Positions 26,414 through 34,898 of a stretch of 64,000 nt of DNA are shown here, in pieces; positions within the stretch are counted from its first letter, which is position 1, and every line of letters begins with the position of its first letter. This DNA is from Viridibacillus sp050278625 (GTDB lineage Bacteria; Bacillota; Bacilli; Bacillales_A; Planococcaceae). The notes below the pieces were generated by a model that was given only the letters and a program-made list of their open reading frames with translations, ran no database searches and was not told the DNA's origin. The position numbers and the translations under genes were made by a program. The stretch is from positions 58,220-122,219 of the forward strand of contig NZ_JBNNTI010000005.1 of the NCBI RefSeq assembly GCF_050278625.1, read 5' to 3'.

Positions 26414-28561
26414 ATGCAAATGAATATGAATGATGCAGAGCAAAAAAGTCCACTTGAACAATTTGGACGTAATTTAGTAGAAGAAGTGAAAAATGGCAAA
26501 ATGGATCCTGTTATTGGTCGTGACCAAGAAATCCGTAATGTCATTCGAATATTATCTCGTAAGACAAAAAACAACCCTGTATTAATCGGTGAACCGGGTG
26601 TTGGTAAAACAGCAATCGTTGAAGGGTTAGCACAAAGAATCGTAAAAAAAGACGTACCAGAAGGTTTAAAAGACCGCAAAATTTATGAGTTGGATATGAG
26701 TGCATTAATCGCTGGTGCCAAATATCGTGGGGAATTTGAAGAGCGCTTAAAAGGCGTATTAAAAGAAGTAAAAGAAAGTGAAGGGCAAATCATCCTTTTC
26801 ATCGATGAAATTCATACAATCGTTGGGGCAGGTAAAACGGATGGTGCAATGGATGCTGGGAATATGCTAAAACCGATGTTAGCAAGAGGTGAGTTACATT
26901 GTATCGGTGCAACTACATTAGATGAATATCGTATGTATATCGAAAAGGATCCAGCACTTGAACGTCGTTTCCAACAAGTTTTAGTTCGTGAACCATCTGT
27001 AGAGGATACGATTTCTATATTACGTGGTTTAAAAGAACGTTTTGAACTGCATCATGCCGTGAAAATTCATGACCGAGCAATCGTTGCTGCTGCGGAATTA
27101 TCAAATCGCTATTTAACTGAGCGTTTTATGCCAGATAAAGCAATTGATTTAATCGATGAAGCTTGTGCTATGATTCGAACAGAAATAGACTCCATGCCAC
27201 AAGAATTAGATGAGGTAACACGTCGTACTATGCAGCTTAAAATTGAAGAACAAGCATTGATGAAAGAAAAGGATGAAGCTAGTAAAAAACGTCTTGTAGC
27301 ACTTCGTGAGGAATTATCGGAGCTAAAAGACTCTTCTTCTAATATGCGTGAGCAATGGGAAGCCGAAAAATCTTCACTTCATGTTATCCAAGAAAAACGT
27401 GAAACACTTGATCGTTATCGTAGGGATTTAGAAGAAGCTGAAAATAATTATGATTTAAATAAAGCAGCAGTGCTCCGTCACGGCAAAATTCCTGAATTAG
27501 AAAAAGAATTAGTAGAACTTGAGCAAACTTTGCAACAAGGAAATGATCGTCTGCTCCGTGAAGATGTGACAGCTGAAGAAATTGCTTCAATTGTTTCAAG
27601 ATGGACAGGTATTCCAGTAACAAAATTAGTTGAAGGTGAACGTGAAAAACTACTCAACTTAAAAGCTACTTTACAAGAGCGAGTAGTTGGGCAGGACGAA
27701 GCAGTTCAGCTAGTGACAGAAGCAGTTTGGAGAGCACGTGCAGGTATTCAAGATCCACAAAAACCAATCGGATCTTTCTTGTTCTTAGGACCAACAGGTG
27801 TAGGGAAAACCGAATTAGCAAAAGCATTAGCCGCTCAATTATTTGACTCAGAGGATCATTTCATTCGAATTGATATGTCTGAGTACATGGAAAAACATAG
27901 CGTATCACGCTTAGTAGGAGCACCTCCTGGCTATATCGGTTATGAAGAAGGCGGTCAATTGACAGAAGCTGTCCGTAGAAATCCATATGCAGTAGTGCTT
28001 TTAGATGAAATTGAAAAGGCGCATCCAGACGTTGCGAATATTTTATTGCAAATTTTAGATGATGGTCGTATTACCGATAGCCAAGGTCGTATGGTTAATT
28101 TCACAAATACCGTAATCATATTGACTTCTAATATAGGCTCAAGTTACTTACTAGATATGCCTAATAATAGTGAACATGCTGTTGAAGACCTAGTAATGGC
28201 CTCTTTAAAAGAGCATTTCAAACCAGAGTTATTAAATAGATTAGATGATATCGTTATGTTCCATTCATTAACAAATGAACATTTTTATCAAATCACTTGG
28301 AAGTACATTCAGTTATTAAAAAAACGAGTAGCTGAACAAGAAATTGAACTCCAAGTAGATGGAAATGTCATTGAGTGGGTAGTAGCAGAAGGAACAGACC
28401 CAACTTTTGGTGCAAGACCTTTAAGAAGATTTGTACAGCGATATATTGAAACGCTCGTTGCAAAAGAATTGCTAAAAGGGGATACAGTACCAGGGGATCG
28501 ATTAGTCGTTTCAATGGAAGATGATAAAGTAACAATCCATAAAGAATCAGCGCAAGCATAA
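26414..28561 (+). CDS. clpB: HSP100 disaggregase ClpB lacking the N-terminal domain
   Basis: The 715-residue protein has two AAA+ modules (Walker A GEPGVGKT at 59-66 and GPTGVGKTE in the second). The coiled-coil middle domain (about 255-375) contains DEASKKRLVALREELSEL, the ClpB type that binds DnaK. No VGF/LGF/IGF ClpP-docking tripeptide is present before FKPELLNRLDD, so it is a disaggregase and not a ClpP partner. The usual 150-residue Clp_N domain is absent: the first ATG lies 10 nt after a ribosome site next to a CtsR box, so the short form is the native product. B. subtilis has no ClpB. The zinc finger and UVR segment of ClpE are also lacking. Confidence 0.88.
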   Translation: MQMNMNDAEQKSPLEQFGRNLVEEVKNGKMDPVIGRDQEIRNVIRILSRKTKNNPVLIGEPGVGKTAIVEGLAQRIVKKDVPEGLKDRKIYELDMSALIAGAKYRGEFEERLKGVLKEVKESEGQIILFIDEIHTIVGAGKTDGAMDAGNMLKPMLARGELHCIGATTLDEYRMYIEKDPALERRFQQVLVREPSVEDTISILRGLKERFELHHAVKIHDRAIVAAAELSNRYLTERFMPDKAIDLIDEACAMIRTEIDSMPQELDEVTRRTMQLKIEEQALMKEKDEASKKRLVALREELSELKDSSSNMREQWEAEKSSLHVIQEKRETLDRYRRDLEEAENNYDLNKAAVLRHGKIPELEKELVELEQTLQQGNDRLLREDVTAEEIASIVSRWTGIPVTKLVEGEREKLLNLKATLQERVVGQDEAVQLVTEAVWRARAGIQDPQKPIGSFLFLGPTGVGKTELAKALAAQLFDSEDHFIRIDMSEYMEKHSVSRLVGAPPGYIGYEEGGQLTEAVRRNPYAVVLLDEIEKAHPDVANILLQILDDGRITDSQGRMVNFTNTVIILTSNIGSSYLLDMPNNSEHAVEDLVMASLKEHFKPELLNRLDDIVMFHSLTNEHFYQITWKYIQLLKKRVAEQEIELQVDGNVIEWVVAEGTDPTFGARPLRRFVQRYIETLVAKELLKGDTVPGDRLVVSMEDDKVTIHKESAQA

Positions 28562-28566
28562 AAAAG

Positions 28567-28607
28567 AGTCTGAGCAACCTTTATATAAGGGTGCTCAGAC
28601 TTTTTTA
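28567..28607 (+). terminator. Terminator after clpB
   Basis: AGTCTGAGCA (28567-28576) pairs with TGCTCAGACT (28592-28601), with an inner CCTT/AAGG stem, followed by six T. Confidence 0.92.
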
Positions 28608-28612
28608 AAAGA

Positions 28613-28645
28613 AAAAACCCCGTCCAATCTATGGACAGGATTTTG
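28613..28645 (-). terminator. Terminator of the YjzD-like gene
   Basis: On the minus strand CCTGTCCA and TGGACGGGG form a stem around a 5-nt loop, followed by a T run. Confidence 0.7.
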
Positions 28646-28646
28646 A

Positions 28647-28841
28647 TTATTGTTGGTGACCTACTTGTTTAGGTGATTCGTTTGGAATAATATTGCTAAT
28701 AATAATTAAGAATACTGAGAAAACTACTGAAAGCCCTAATCCAAGATTTAAGTTAAATCCAACATTCTGAATTGAACTTACTACGTAGTTCAGTACAGAA
28801 ACTAATAATGCTGACCACAAAAATAGCATAATATATCTCAT
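28647..28841 (-). CDS. yjzD: YjzD-like membrane protein (DUF2929)
   Basis: This 64-residue protein has two membrane helices and matches YjzD in length, in its MRY start, in LNYVVSSIQ, and in its position upstream of fabH. The function is unknown. The ATG at 28841 follows AGAGGTG by 6 nt; a GTG three codons earlier overlaps that site and is unlikely. Confidence 0.8.
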   Translation of the reverse strand: MRYIMLFLWSALLVSVLNYVVSSIQNVGFNLNLGLGLSVVFSVFLIIISNIIPNESPKQVGHQQ

Positions 28842-28956
28842 TAATTTCACCTCTAACTAACTTTTTTACCTGTTCTATCATATCATATTGCCACATTTAA
28901 ATAAAAGAATCTTTTCATTATTATGCCCCGTTATTTGGACAAAAATTGACGAAGTG

Positions 28957-28985
28957 TTGAAAAAATATAAATCTTTCGTTATAAT
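28957..28985 (+). promoter_or_regulatory. fabH-fabF promoter
   Basis: TTGAAA (28957-28962), 17 nt and TATAAT (28980-28985) form a consensus-like sigma-A promoter. The FapR box begins at its last base. Confidence 0.85.
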
Positions 28986-29001
28986 TATTACCAGGTACTA
29001 A
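28985..29001 (+). promoter_or_regulatory. FapR operator
   Basis: The 17-bp site TTATTACCAGGTACTAA is, on the other strand, TTAGTACCTGGTAATAA. It is close to the B. subtilis FapR consensus at fatty-acid promoters. It covers the -10 end and start point, where FapR would repress until malonyl-CoA binds. Confidence 0.85.
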
Positions 29002-29034
29002 TAATTGATAACAAAAGAAAAGAGGCGCTACTTC

Positions 29035-29973
29035 ATGAACGCTGGAATAATAGGCTTAGGAAGATGTATCCCTAATCGTGTAGTCACAAATGCTGACTTA
29101 GAAAAAATGATGGATACATCGGATGAATGGATTCGCACTAGAACAGGAATCGAAGAACGAAGAATTGCATCAGATGAACATAACTCTTCTCATTTAGCTT
29201 TTGAAGCTGCAAAAAACGCAATAGCTAATGCTGGTATTTCGGCTGATCAAATCGGGCTTATTTTAGTTGCAACCGTAACACCTGACCGACCATTTCCGAG
29301 TGTAGCGTGTATGATACAAGACCAACTAGGTGCACATAATGCGGCTGCAATGGACTTGTCCGCTGCATGTGCAGGATTTATGTACGGCTTGGTAACGGCT
29401 AAGCAATTCATTGAATCTAATACATATGATTATGTATTAGTAGTAGGTGTTGAAAAGCTTTCAAAAATTACAAACTGGGAAGATCGAAATACTGCTGTCC
29501 TATTTGGTGATGGTGCATGTGCAGCTGTGATGGGTAAAGTATCTGATAATAGAGGGATTTTATCATTTGAGCTTGGTTCAGACGGCTCAGGCGGAAAACA
29601 TTTATTCCAAAATGATGCAGGTCACATTGAGATGAATGGCCGTGAAGTATTCAAATTTGCGGTACGTCAAATGGGTGAATCAGCTTTAAATGTCATAGAG
29701 AAAGCGGGATATGCTAAGGAAGATGTTGATTTCCTAATTCCGCATCAAGCAAATATTCGAATTATGGAATCTGCAAGACAAAGACTAGGTTTGCCAGAGG
29801 AGAAAATGTCTACGGCTATTAAAAAATATGGCAATACATCATCTGCTTCAATCGGCAATGCATTAATAGAAGAACTAGAAGCCGGCAAAATTCAAGATGG
29901 CGATTTACTTGTGCTCGTTGGATTTGGTGGCGGCCTTACATGGGGCGCCGTTGCAATGCGCTGGGGAAAATAA
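29035..29973 (+). CDS. fabH: 3-oxoacyl-ACP synthase III (FabH)
   Basis: FabH condenses an acyl-CoA starter with malonyl-ACP to begin fatty-acid synthesis, and selects branched starters in Bacillales. The 312-residue protein has Cys112 in DLSAACAGF, His in IPHQANIR and Asn in KYGNTSSAS. The start at 29035 follows AGAGGCG; the frame opens at 29005, before the ribosome site. It is co-transcribed with fabF 30 nt downstream under a FapR-controlled promoter, as in B. subtilis fabHA-fabF. Confidence 0.97.
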   Translation: MNAGIIGLGRCIPNRVVTNADLEKMMDTSDEWIRTRTGIEERRIASDEHNSSHLAFEAAKNAIANAGISADQIGLILVATVTPDRPFPSVACMIQDQLGAHNAAAMDLSAACAGFMYGLVTAKQFIESNTYDYVLVVGVEKLSKITNWEDRNTAVLFGDGACAAVMGKVSDNRGILSFELGSDGSGGKHLFQNDAGHIEMNGREVFKFAVRQMGESALNVIEKAGYAKEDVDFLIPHQANIRIMESARQRLGLPEEKMSTAIKKYGNTSSASIGNALIEELEAGKIQDGDLLVLVGFGGGLTWGAVAMRWGK

Positions 29974-30003
29974 CAATATTAGAAAAGAGGGAGTTTTAAG
30001 AAC

Positions 30004-31242
30004 ATGACAAAACGTCGAGTAGTTGTTACAGGTATTGGTGCTGTGACACCTTTAGGAAATGATGTAGAAACAACATGGAAAGCGATTAAAGAAGGAAAAA
30101 GTGGTGTTGGCCCGTTAACACGTTTAGATGCTGAACAATTTCCTGCAAAAGTTGCTGCAGAAGTAAAAGATTTTGATATTGAAGCATATATTTCTCGAAA
30201 AGAAGCACGTAAGATGGATCGTTTTACACATTACGCATTAGCGGCGTCTATTATGGCTGTAAAAGATGCAGGGTTAGAAATAACTCCTGAAGTTGGTCTG
30301 CGTACAGGTGTTTGGATAGGTTCTGGAATTGGTGGAATGGAGACGTATGAACAACAATTCCGCAATTTCCTTGAAAAAGGACAACGTCGTGTTAGTCCAT
30401 TTTTCGTACCAATGATGATTCCTGATATGGCTGCAGGTCAAGTATCTATCCACTTTGGTGCAAAAGCAATTAACTCATGTACAGTAACAGCATGTGCATC
30501 AGGTACAAACTCAATTGGTGACGCGTTTAAAGTTATTGAGCGTGGTGATGCAGATGTCATGATTACTGGAGGAGCAGAGGCGCCGATTACGAATATGGCG
30601 GTTGCAGGATTTTGCTCAAATACAGCACTTACGTTAAACCAAGATCCACAAACGGCATCTCGTCCATTCGATGCAAATCGCGATGGTTTTGTCATCGGAG
30701 AAGGATCGGGTATTGTTATTTTAGAAGAATACGAACATGCAGTAAAACGTGGTGCAAAAATTTATAGTGAAGTTGTAGGATACGGTTCAACTGGAGATGC
30801 ACATCATATTACAGCACCTGCTCCTGAAGGGGAGGGTGCAGCTCGCTCTATGAAGCAAGCGATAGATGATGCTGGTATTGATGCAACAGAAATTGGTTAT
30901 ATCAATGCGCATGGTACGAGCACACCTTATAATGATTTATTTGAAACAAAAGCTGTAAAAACTGTTTTCGGAGAACATGCTTACAATTTAGCGATGAGTT
31001 CAACGAAGTCGATGACAGGTCATTTACTTGGAGCAGCTGGTGGGATTGAAGCAATCTTCTCAGTACTTGCATTAAAAGAAGGTATTTTACCGCCAACGAT
31101 GAATCTAGAAACAACAGATCCTGAGTGCGATTTAGACTATGTTGCTAACAGAGCAAGAGAAAAAGAAATTACTTATGCGTTAAGTAATTCACTAGGTTTT
31201 GGTGGGCATAATGCTTCACTATTATTTAAAAAATATCAATAA
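30004..31242 (+). CDS. fabF: 3-oxoacyl-ACP synthase II (FabF)
   Basis: FabF elongates acyl-ACP. The 412-residue protein has Cys164 in TVTACASGTN and the two active-site histidines in NAHGTSTPYND and TKSMTGHLLGAAGG. It is the target class of cerulenin and platensimycin. It is in an operon with fabH, with GAGGGAG before the ATG and a terminator after. Confidence 0.98.
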   Translation: MTKRRVVVTGIGAVTPLGNDVETTWKAIKEGKSGVGPLTRLDAEQFPAKVAAEVKDFDIEAYISRKEARKMDRFTHYALAASIMAVKDAGLEITPEVGLRTGVWIGSGIGGMETYEQQFRNFLEKGQRRVSPFFVPMMIPDMAAGQVSIHFGAKAINSCTVTACASGTNSIGDAFKVIERGDADVMITGGAEAPITNMAVAGFCSNTALTLNQDPQTASRPFDANRDGFVIGEGSGIVILEEYEHAVKRGAKIYSEVVGYGSTGDAHHITAPAPEGEGAARSMKQAIDDAGIDATEIGYINAHGTSTPYNDLFETKAVKTVFGEHAYNLAMSSTKSMTGHLLGAAGGIEAIFSVLALKEGILPPTMNLETTDPECDLDYVANRAREKEITYALSNSLGFGGHNASLLFKKYQ

Positions 31243-31252
31243 GTAACGAATG

Positions 31253-31285
31253 ACCACAGGGTGAATTTCCTGTGGTTTATTTATC
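31253..31285 (+). terminator. Terminator after fabF
   Basis: ACCACAGG (31253-31260) pairs with CCTGTGGT (31269-31276) around an 8-nt loop, followed by TTATTTAT. Confidence 0.82.
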
Positions 31286-31384
31286 TATAGAACTTTATTG
31301 TAATGTTATTAAATCAAATGAATACTGCAAGCGAATATAGTAAGTGAAATACTATTAATGGTTTTGAAAATCATATTTTCGCAT

Positions 31385-31421
31385 AAAAATGACCTCGTTA
31401 GTTATAACGAAGTCATTTTTT
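31385..31421 (+). terminator. Terminator-like hairpin before the small ORF
   Basis: AATGAC and TCGTT (31388-31399) pair with AACGA and GTCATT (31406-31417) with single-base bulges, followed by T6. It may end readthrough from fabF or attenuate the next ORF. Confidence 0.7.
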
Positions 31422-31451
31422 CATATAGTATTAAAAACTAGAAAAGGAAAT

Positions 31452-31673
31452 ATGCAAATGCGCTTACTATTTTTCTTAACTTTTTATGGTCTTATTGTAC
31501 TGAGTTCAACACATATGATTCTATATTTGAACTACCGAGCACTAGGTTATACATGGACAGCCGTTTTTATGTTTATTTTGCAAACAGTTGATTTCAAAAT
31601 TTTCATCGGCTCAAGTATTGGACTAGTTATCGTCTATTTCTCCCAAGGCCCATCGCGTCTTCCATTTTCTTAA
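31452..31673 (+). CDS. Hypothetical small membrane protein
   Basis: This frame of 73 codons begins MQMRLLFFLTFYGLIVLSS and encodes two predicted membrane helices. An AAAAGGAAA ribosome site precedes the ATG codons at 31452 and 31458. It sits after a terminator hairpin and overlaps the 3' end of trpS (opposite strand) by 47 bp. I do not recognise a family. In B. subtilis yjaZ and the app genes lie here, so the locus is rearranged. Confidence 0.5.
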   Translation: MQMRLLFFLTFYGLIVLSSTHMILYLNYRALGYTWTAVFMFILQTVDFKIFIGSSIGLVIVYFSQGPSRLPFS

Positions 31674-32616
31674 TTGTTGCACTTGCAATAGCGTTTGCTT
31701 TTTCGGCGCCTGCATCGAAGATATCATCTAATTGTGGTGAATCGATTAACTCGTTAAAACGTTCTTGGATAGGTACTAGATGATTAATAACACTTTCAGC
31801 AACGCCTGCTTTGAATGCACCATAACCAAGCCCAGCGTATTTTGCTACAAGATTGTCAATGGATTCGTTTGTTAGTGCTGCTTCAATTGTTAGTAAGTTA
31901 GATACACCAGGTTTAGATTCAGTATTGAAAGCAACTACGCCTTCAGAATCTGTCACGGCAGATTTGATTTTCTTCTCAATCTCTTTTGGAGTATCTAGAA
32001 GGCGGATTGTTGCTTTTTTGTTTTCATCTGATTTACTCATTTTTTTGGTTGGCTCTTGTAGAGATTTAATACGAGCCCCGTTTTTTGGTAATTGTATAGT
32101 AGGAATCGTGAATACTTTACCGTAACGTTTATTGAAACGTTCAGCTAAGTCTCTTGTGATTTCTAAATGTTGTTTTTGGTCATCGCCAACTGGAACGATA
32201 TCTGTGTTGTATAGAAGAATATCACCAGCCATTAGTGGTGGGTAAGTAAGTAAGCCAGCAGAAACCGCCTCTTTACCAGTTGATTTATCTTTGAATTGCG
32301 TCATGCGCTCAAGTTCACCGATGTAAGAAATACATTGTAACATCCATCCAGCTTGTGCATGTGCAGGTACCTCTGATTGAATAAATAGAGTTGATTTCTC
32401 TGGATCAATACCTGTTGCTAGATATGTTGCGGCAAGCGTGCGGATGCTGTTTCTAAGTTCTTTGCTATCTTGTGGCATTGTAATCGCGTGCTGATCTGCA
32501 ATACAGAAGATACAATCGTATTCGTCTTGCATAGTTGCGAATTGTCTAAATGCACCAAGGTAGTTACCTAATGTAATTACACCTGTTGGTTGTACACCTG
32601 AAAAAATACGTTTCAT
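31627..32616 (-). CDS. trpS: Tryptophanyl-tRNA synthetase
   Basis: The 329-residue class I synthetase has FSGVQPTGVITLGNYLGA, the HIGH-equivalent region at residues 5-22, and KKMSKSDENK as the KMSKS loop. The start at 32616 follows AGGAGG; the frame continues upstream into the leader. Expression is controlled by a T-box leader with its own promoter (next entries). Confidence 0.97.
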   Translation of the reverse strand: MKRIFSGVQPTGVITLGNYLGAFRQFATMQDEYDCIFCIADQHAITMPQDSKELRNSIRTLAATYLATGIDPEKSTLFIQSEVPAHAQAGWMLQCISYIGELERMTQFKDKSTGKEAVSAGLLTYPPLMAGDILLYNTDIVPVGDDQKQHLEITRDLAERFNKRYGKVFTIPTIQLPKNGARIKSLQEPTKKMSKSDENKKATIRLLDTPKEIEKKIKSAVTDSEGVVAFNTESKPGVSNLLTIEAALTNESIDNLVAKYAGLGYGAFKAGVAESVINHLVPIQERFNELIDSPQLDDIFDAGAEKANAIASATIKKMEDAMGLGRNRR

Positions 32617-32641
32617 AATTGAGTTCCTCCTTAGATAAAAA

Positions 32642-32880
32642 AACATCATGCGTCTCCTAATATAGGGACGAATGATGTTGAATCCGCGGTACCACCCAAG
32701 CTTGTCGATAAATCGACCACTCATCCTCGTAACGTGAGGTTAACGAACTGAGCTACTACAAACCGGTTCACAAAGTTAACTCGGAAGTCCATTCCATTTA
32801 GCATATCATCTGTTTGCACCAACCACAGACTCTCTTTACATACGACATAAATGTACTACTCTTCGTCTTCGTTTTTTTTA
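32642..32880 (-). promoter_or_regulatory. T-box leader of trpS (tRNA-Trp sensing)
   Basis: On the minus strand the T-box core GGGTGGTACCGCG (32685-32697) precedes a terminator stem (ACATCATTCGTC with GACGCATGATGT, 32642-32682) and a T run. Stem I has the AGAGAGT AG-box (about 32830) and the specifier region AATGGAATGGACT, in which UGG (about 32789-32796) would pair with the Trp anticodon. Uncharged tRNA-Trp should stabilise the antiterminator. Confidence 0.95.
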
Positions 32881-32892
32881 ATGCTTTTTGTG

Positions 32893-32922
32893 ATTATAAT
32901 ATAGCCGAAAGCTAAAAATCAA
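32893..32922 (-). promoter_or_regulatory. trpS promoter
   Basis: On the minus strand TTGATT (32917-32922), 18 nt and TATAAT (32893-32898) lie just upstream of the T-box leader. Confidence 0.8.
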
Positions 32923-32937
32923 GTATTGGTCTACAGT

Positions 32938-33240
32938 TTACAAATAATAAAACATAAGGGCAATGAACATCATCATAATGGTAGCTCCACCAATTTGTAA
33001 AATACCCTTAAAGGGCATTGAAACAATTTGAGAAGGAGCTCTCATATCTTTAACATCCTCTAGTCTAGGATCTAACAATAACCTTACGCATACTAACTGT
33101 GAAAATATCAAAAAAGCCCGATGATAGTATATATGCTGTGAGTCCAACAAAAAGCACAATACCCCCTGCTACAAATGAGACATTAATGTAATCGATTAAT
33201 TTCAAGCCTTTATATTGAAAAAGCATTATGAGTACGATTT
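32938..33240 (-). pseudogene. Frameshifted DUF3899-type membrane protein gene
   Basis: Two overlapping minus-strand frames make one protein. The first gives MLFQYKGLKLIDYINVSF and a membrane helix up to SMRKVIV. The second continues LDPRLEDVKDMRAPSQIV and a final membrane helix ending at 32938. A one-base shift near 33075-33080 joins them. The pattern (helix, YINxSF, STGFFD-like SSGFFD, C-terminal helix) is that of DUF3899 proteins. The 5' end runs straight into the oppF remnant at about 33233-33240, so the gene may also lack its true start. Confidence 0.65.
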
Positions 33241-33639
33241 GCACTAGATGTATCAATTCAAGCACAAGTTGTTAACCTATTAAAAGAGTTACAAGAAGAA
33301 AAAGGTTTAACCTATTTATTTATCGCGCATGATCTCTCTATGGTTAAATATATTTCGGATAGAATCGGTGTAATGTATTTTGGTAAACTAGTAGAGATTG
33401 CACCAGCAGAAGATCTTTACAAGTATCCTATGCACCCATATACACAATCACTATTATCGGCAATTCCACTGCCTGACCCTGATTATGAACGCAATCGTGT
33501 GCGTAAAACATACGATCCAAAATCGCATAATTATAAGGACGGAGAGAACGTGAAAATGCGTGAAGTACGTCCTGGACATTTCGTCTATTGTTCTGATACT
33601 GAATTTGCCGCGTTACAAAAAGAGTATGAAAGTAACTAA
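33237..33639 (+). pseudogene. oppF: 3' fragment of oppF (oligopeptide ABC transporter ATPase)
   Basis: The frame reads ALDVSIQAQVVNLLKELQ, IAHDLSMVKYISDRIGVMYFG, and the OppF C-terminal zone HPYTQSLLSAIPLPDP. It therefore starts inside the D-loop after Walker B and lacks Walker A and the signature motif. It cannot hydrolyse ATP. In B. subtilis oppABCDF lies exactly between trpS and spx, so the fragment is the scar of a deletion that removed oppA to most of oppF. The upstream boundary abuts the DUF3899 gene. The only ATG (33340) has no ribosome site. Confidence 0.85.
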
Positions 33640-33659
33640 TCATTATTATTAGCTAAATG

Positions 33660-33705
33660 CTGCCCCTTTAGTCAATGAAATTAGTTGACTAAAGGGGCAG
33701 TTTTG
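33660..33705 (+). terminator. Former opp operon terminator
   Basis: A perfect 16-bp stem (33660-33675 with 33685-33700) is followed by TTTTGTATTTTG. It survives beyond the truncated oppF. Confidence 0.93.
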
Positions 33706-34083
33706 TATTTTGTCAAATTTGATTTGTGAAATCTAACTATAATTGAAACTTTTTTTGCAGTTCCGACGTATAATTAGTGTAAATATAATATACATTTTTT
33801 CAATATAGAGATTCTAAATGAGAATATTTATTTGAAAAAAAGGTTTACCATAATGTGTTTTTGGGGATACTACATATATACGAGTAGTGAAGTTGTCCAA
33901 CCTTTACGGAGAAACTAAAAATGATAGAAAAAACGGTCATAACTTACATGGAAAATTTTCTTAATAGCATATATTCAAATTGGACAAAATGTTGTATAAT
34001 ATGCTTACAGTTCTTTTTTTAAAGTCATTCTAATTTAGGAATGTTATTATATTCGCTACACATTTTGAAAGGATGTGTTTTAT
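33706..34083 (+). promoter_or_regulatory. Long spx upstream region
   Basis: No gene is seen in this 378-nt AT-rich stretch. TATAAT at 33995-34000 is a good -10 without a clear -35 (TATTCA at 17 nt). A TTTTTTT run follows at 34014. spx of B. subtilis has several promoters and repressor sites upstream, so a complex control region is plausible, but I cannot define operators. Confidence 0.45.
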
Positions 34084-34482
34084 ATGATGGTGACATTATT
34101 TACTTCACCCAGTTGTACATCTTGTAGAAAAGCAAAAGCATGGTTAGAAGAACATGATATTCCATATACAGAACGAAATATTTTCGCTGAGCCTTTAAGC
34201 ATAAGTGAAATAAAAGAAATTTTACGCATGACTGAGGATGGTACGGATGAAATCATCTCAACTCGCTCTAAAATTTTCCAAAAACTAAAAGTAGATGTAG
34301 AAACTTTACCATTACAACGTCTTTATGAGTTAATTCAAGAACATCCAGGACTTTTACGTCGTCCGATTATTTTAGATGAAAAACGTTTACAAGTAGGGTA
34401 TAACGAAGATGAAATTCGTCGTTTCTTACCACGTAAAGTTCGTGCTTACCAATTACAAGAAGCACAGAAGATGGTTAACTAA
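34084..34482 (+). CDS. spx: Transcriptional regulator Spx
   Basis: Spx binds the RNA polymerase alpha C-terminal domain and redirects transcription under thiol stress. The sequence VTLFTSPSCTSCRKAKAW carries the redox CxxC, and the protein has the RSKIFQK segment and the RRPIILDEKRLQVGYNEDEIR core almost identical to B. subtilis Spx. GAAAGGATG precedes two ATG codons: 34084 fits the spacing best, while 34087 gives the usual 131-residue protein. Its turnover partners SpxH and MecA are encoded nearby. Confidence 0.97.
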   Translation: MMVTLFTSPSCTSCRKAKAWLEEHDIPYTERNIFAEPLSISEIKEILRMTEDGTDEIISTRSKIFQKLKVDVETLPLQRLYELIQEHPGLLRRPIILDEKRLQVGYNEDEIRRFLPRKVRAYQLQEAQKMVN

Positions 34483-34898
34483 TTTTAAGTGCCATTTTCA
34501 TGTGACTTATCTCGCTTAGAATAGTCAACAGTATGCATATATATAATAAGTATATTGATTAGTTTGGATTCATACGTACCCATTTCTTCAATATGTCTTC
34601 AGAGCCAGTTGTTGTTAAGTATCACACAACTGGCTCTTTTTATGTGTTAAAAAAAATGCATTATTTACGATATAAAAGGGACTAGTAAACCTATACATAG
34701 GACCGTTATAACTTGATTTACTAAATCTTGTCTACTACAATTCATATACTGTTGTAATTTTCCGAGTTATTTCCTTTCCATTTTCAACAAACTCATCATA
34801 CAATAGTATTAGACACTGTATTATCAAGAAATTTTAAAGACTTGTTCATAAGTGGACTCGATGCATCTATTAGTATTGACCGAAGGGAGTTGTGTAAT
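34483..34898 (+). other. spx-mecA intergenic region
   Basis: Apart from the spx terminator I find no gene in these 416 nt. A frame opening at 34842 is only the upstream extension of mecA, whose ribosome site GAAGGGAG lies at about 34881. Confidence 0.5.
34601..34642 (+). terminator. Terminator after spx
   Basis: AGAGCCAGTTGT (34601-34612) pairs perfectly with ACAACTGGCTCT (34626-34637) and is followed by TTTTT. Confidence 0.93.

Noticed and set aside
26414..28561. ClpE
   Set aside because: No N-terminal zinc finger, no UVR-type segment and no ClpP-docking tripeptide; the middle domain is ClpB-type.
33340..33639. A 99-codon gene starting at ATG 33340
   Set aside because: Homology to OppF runs upstream of this ATG without a ribosome site; it is the end of a truncated gene.
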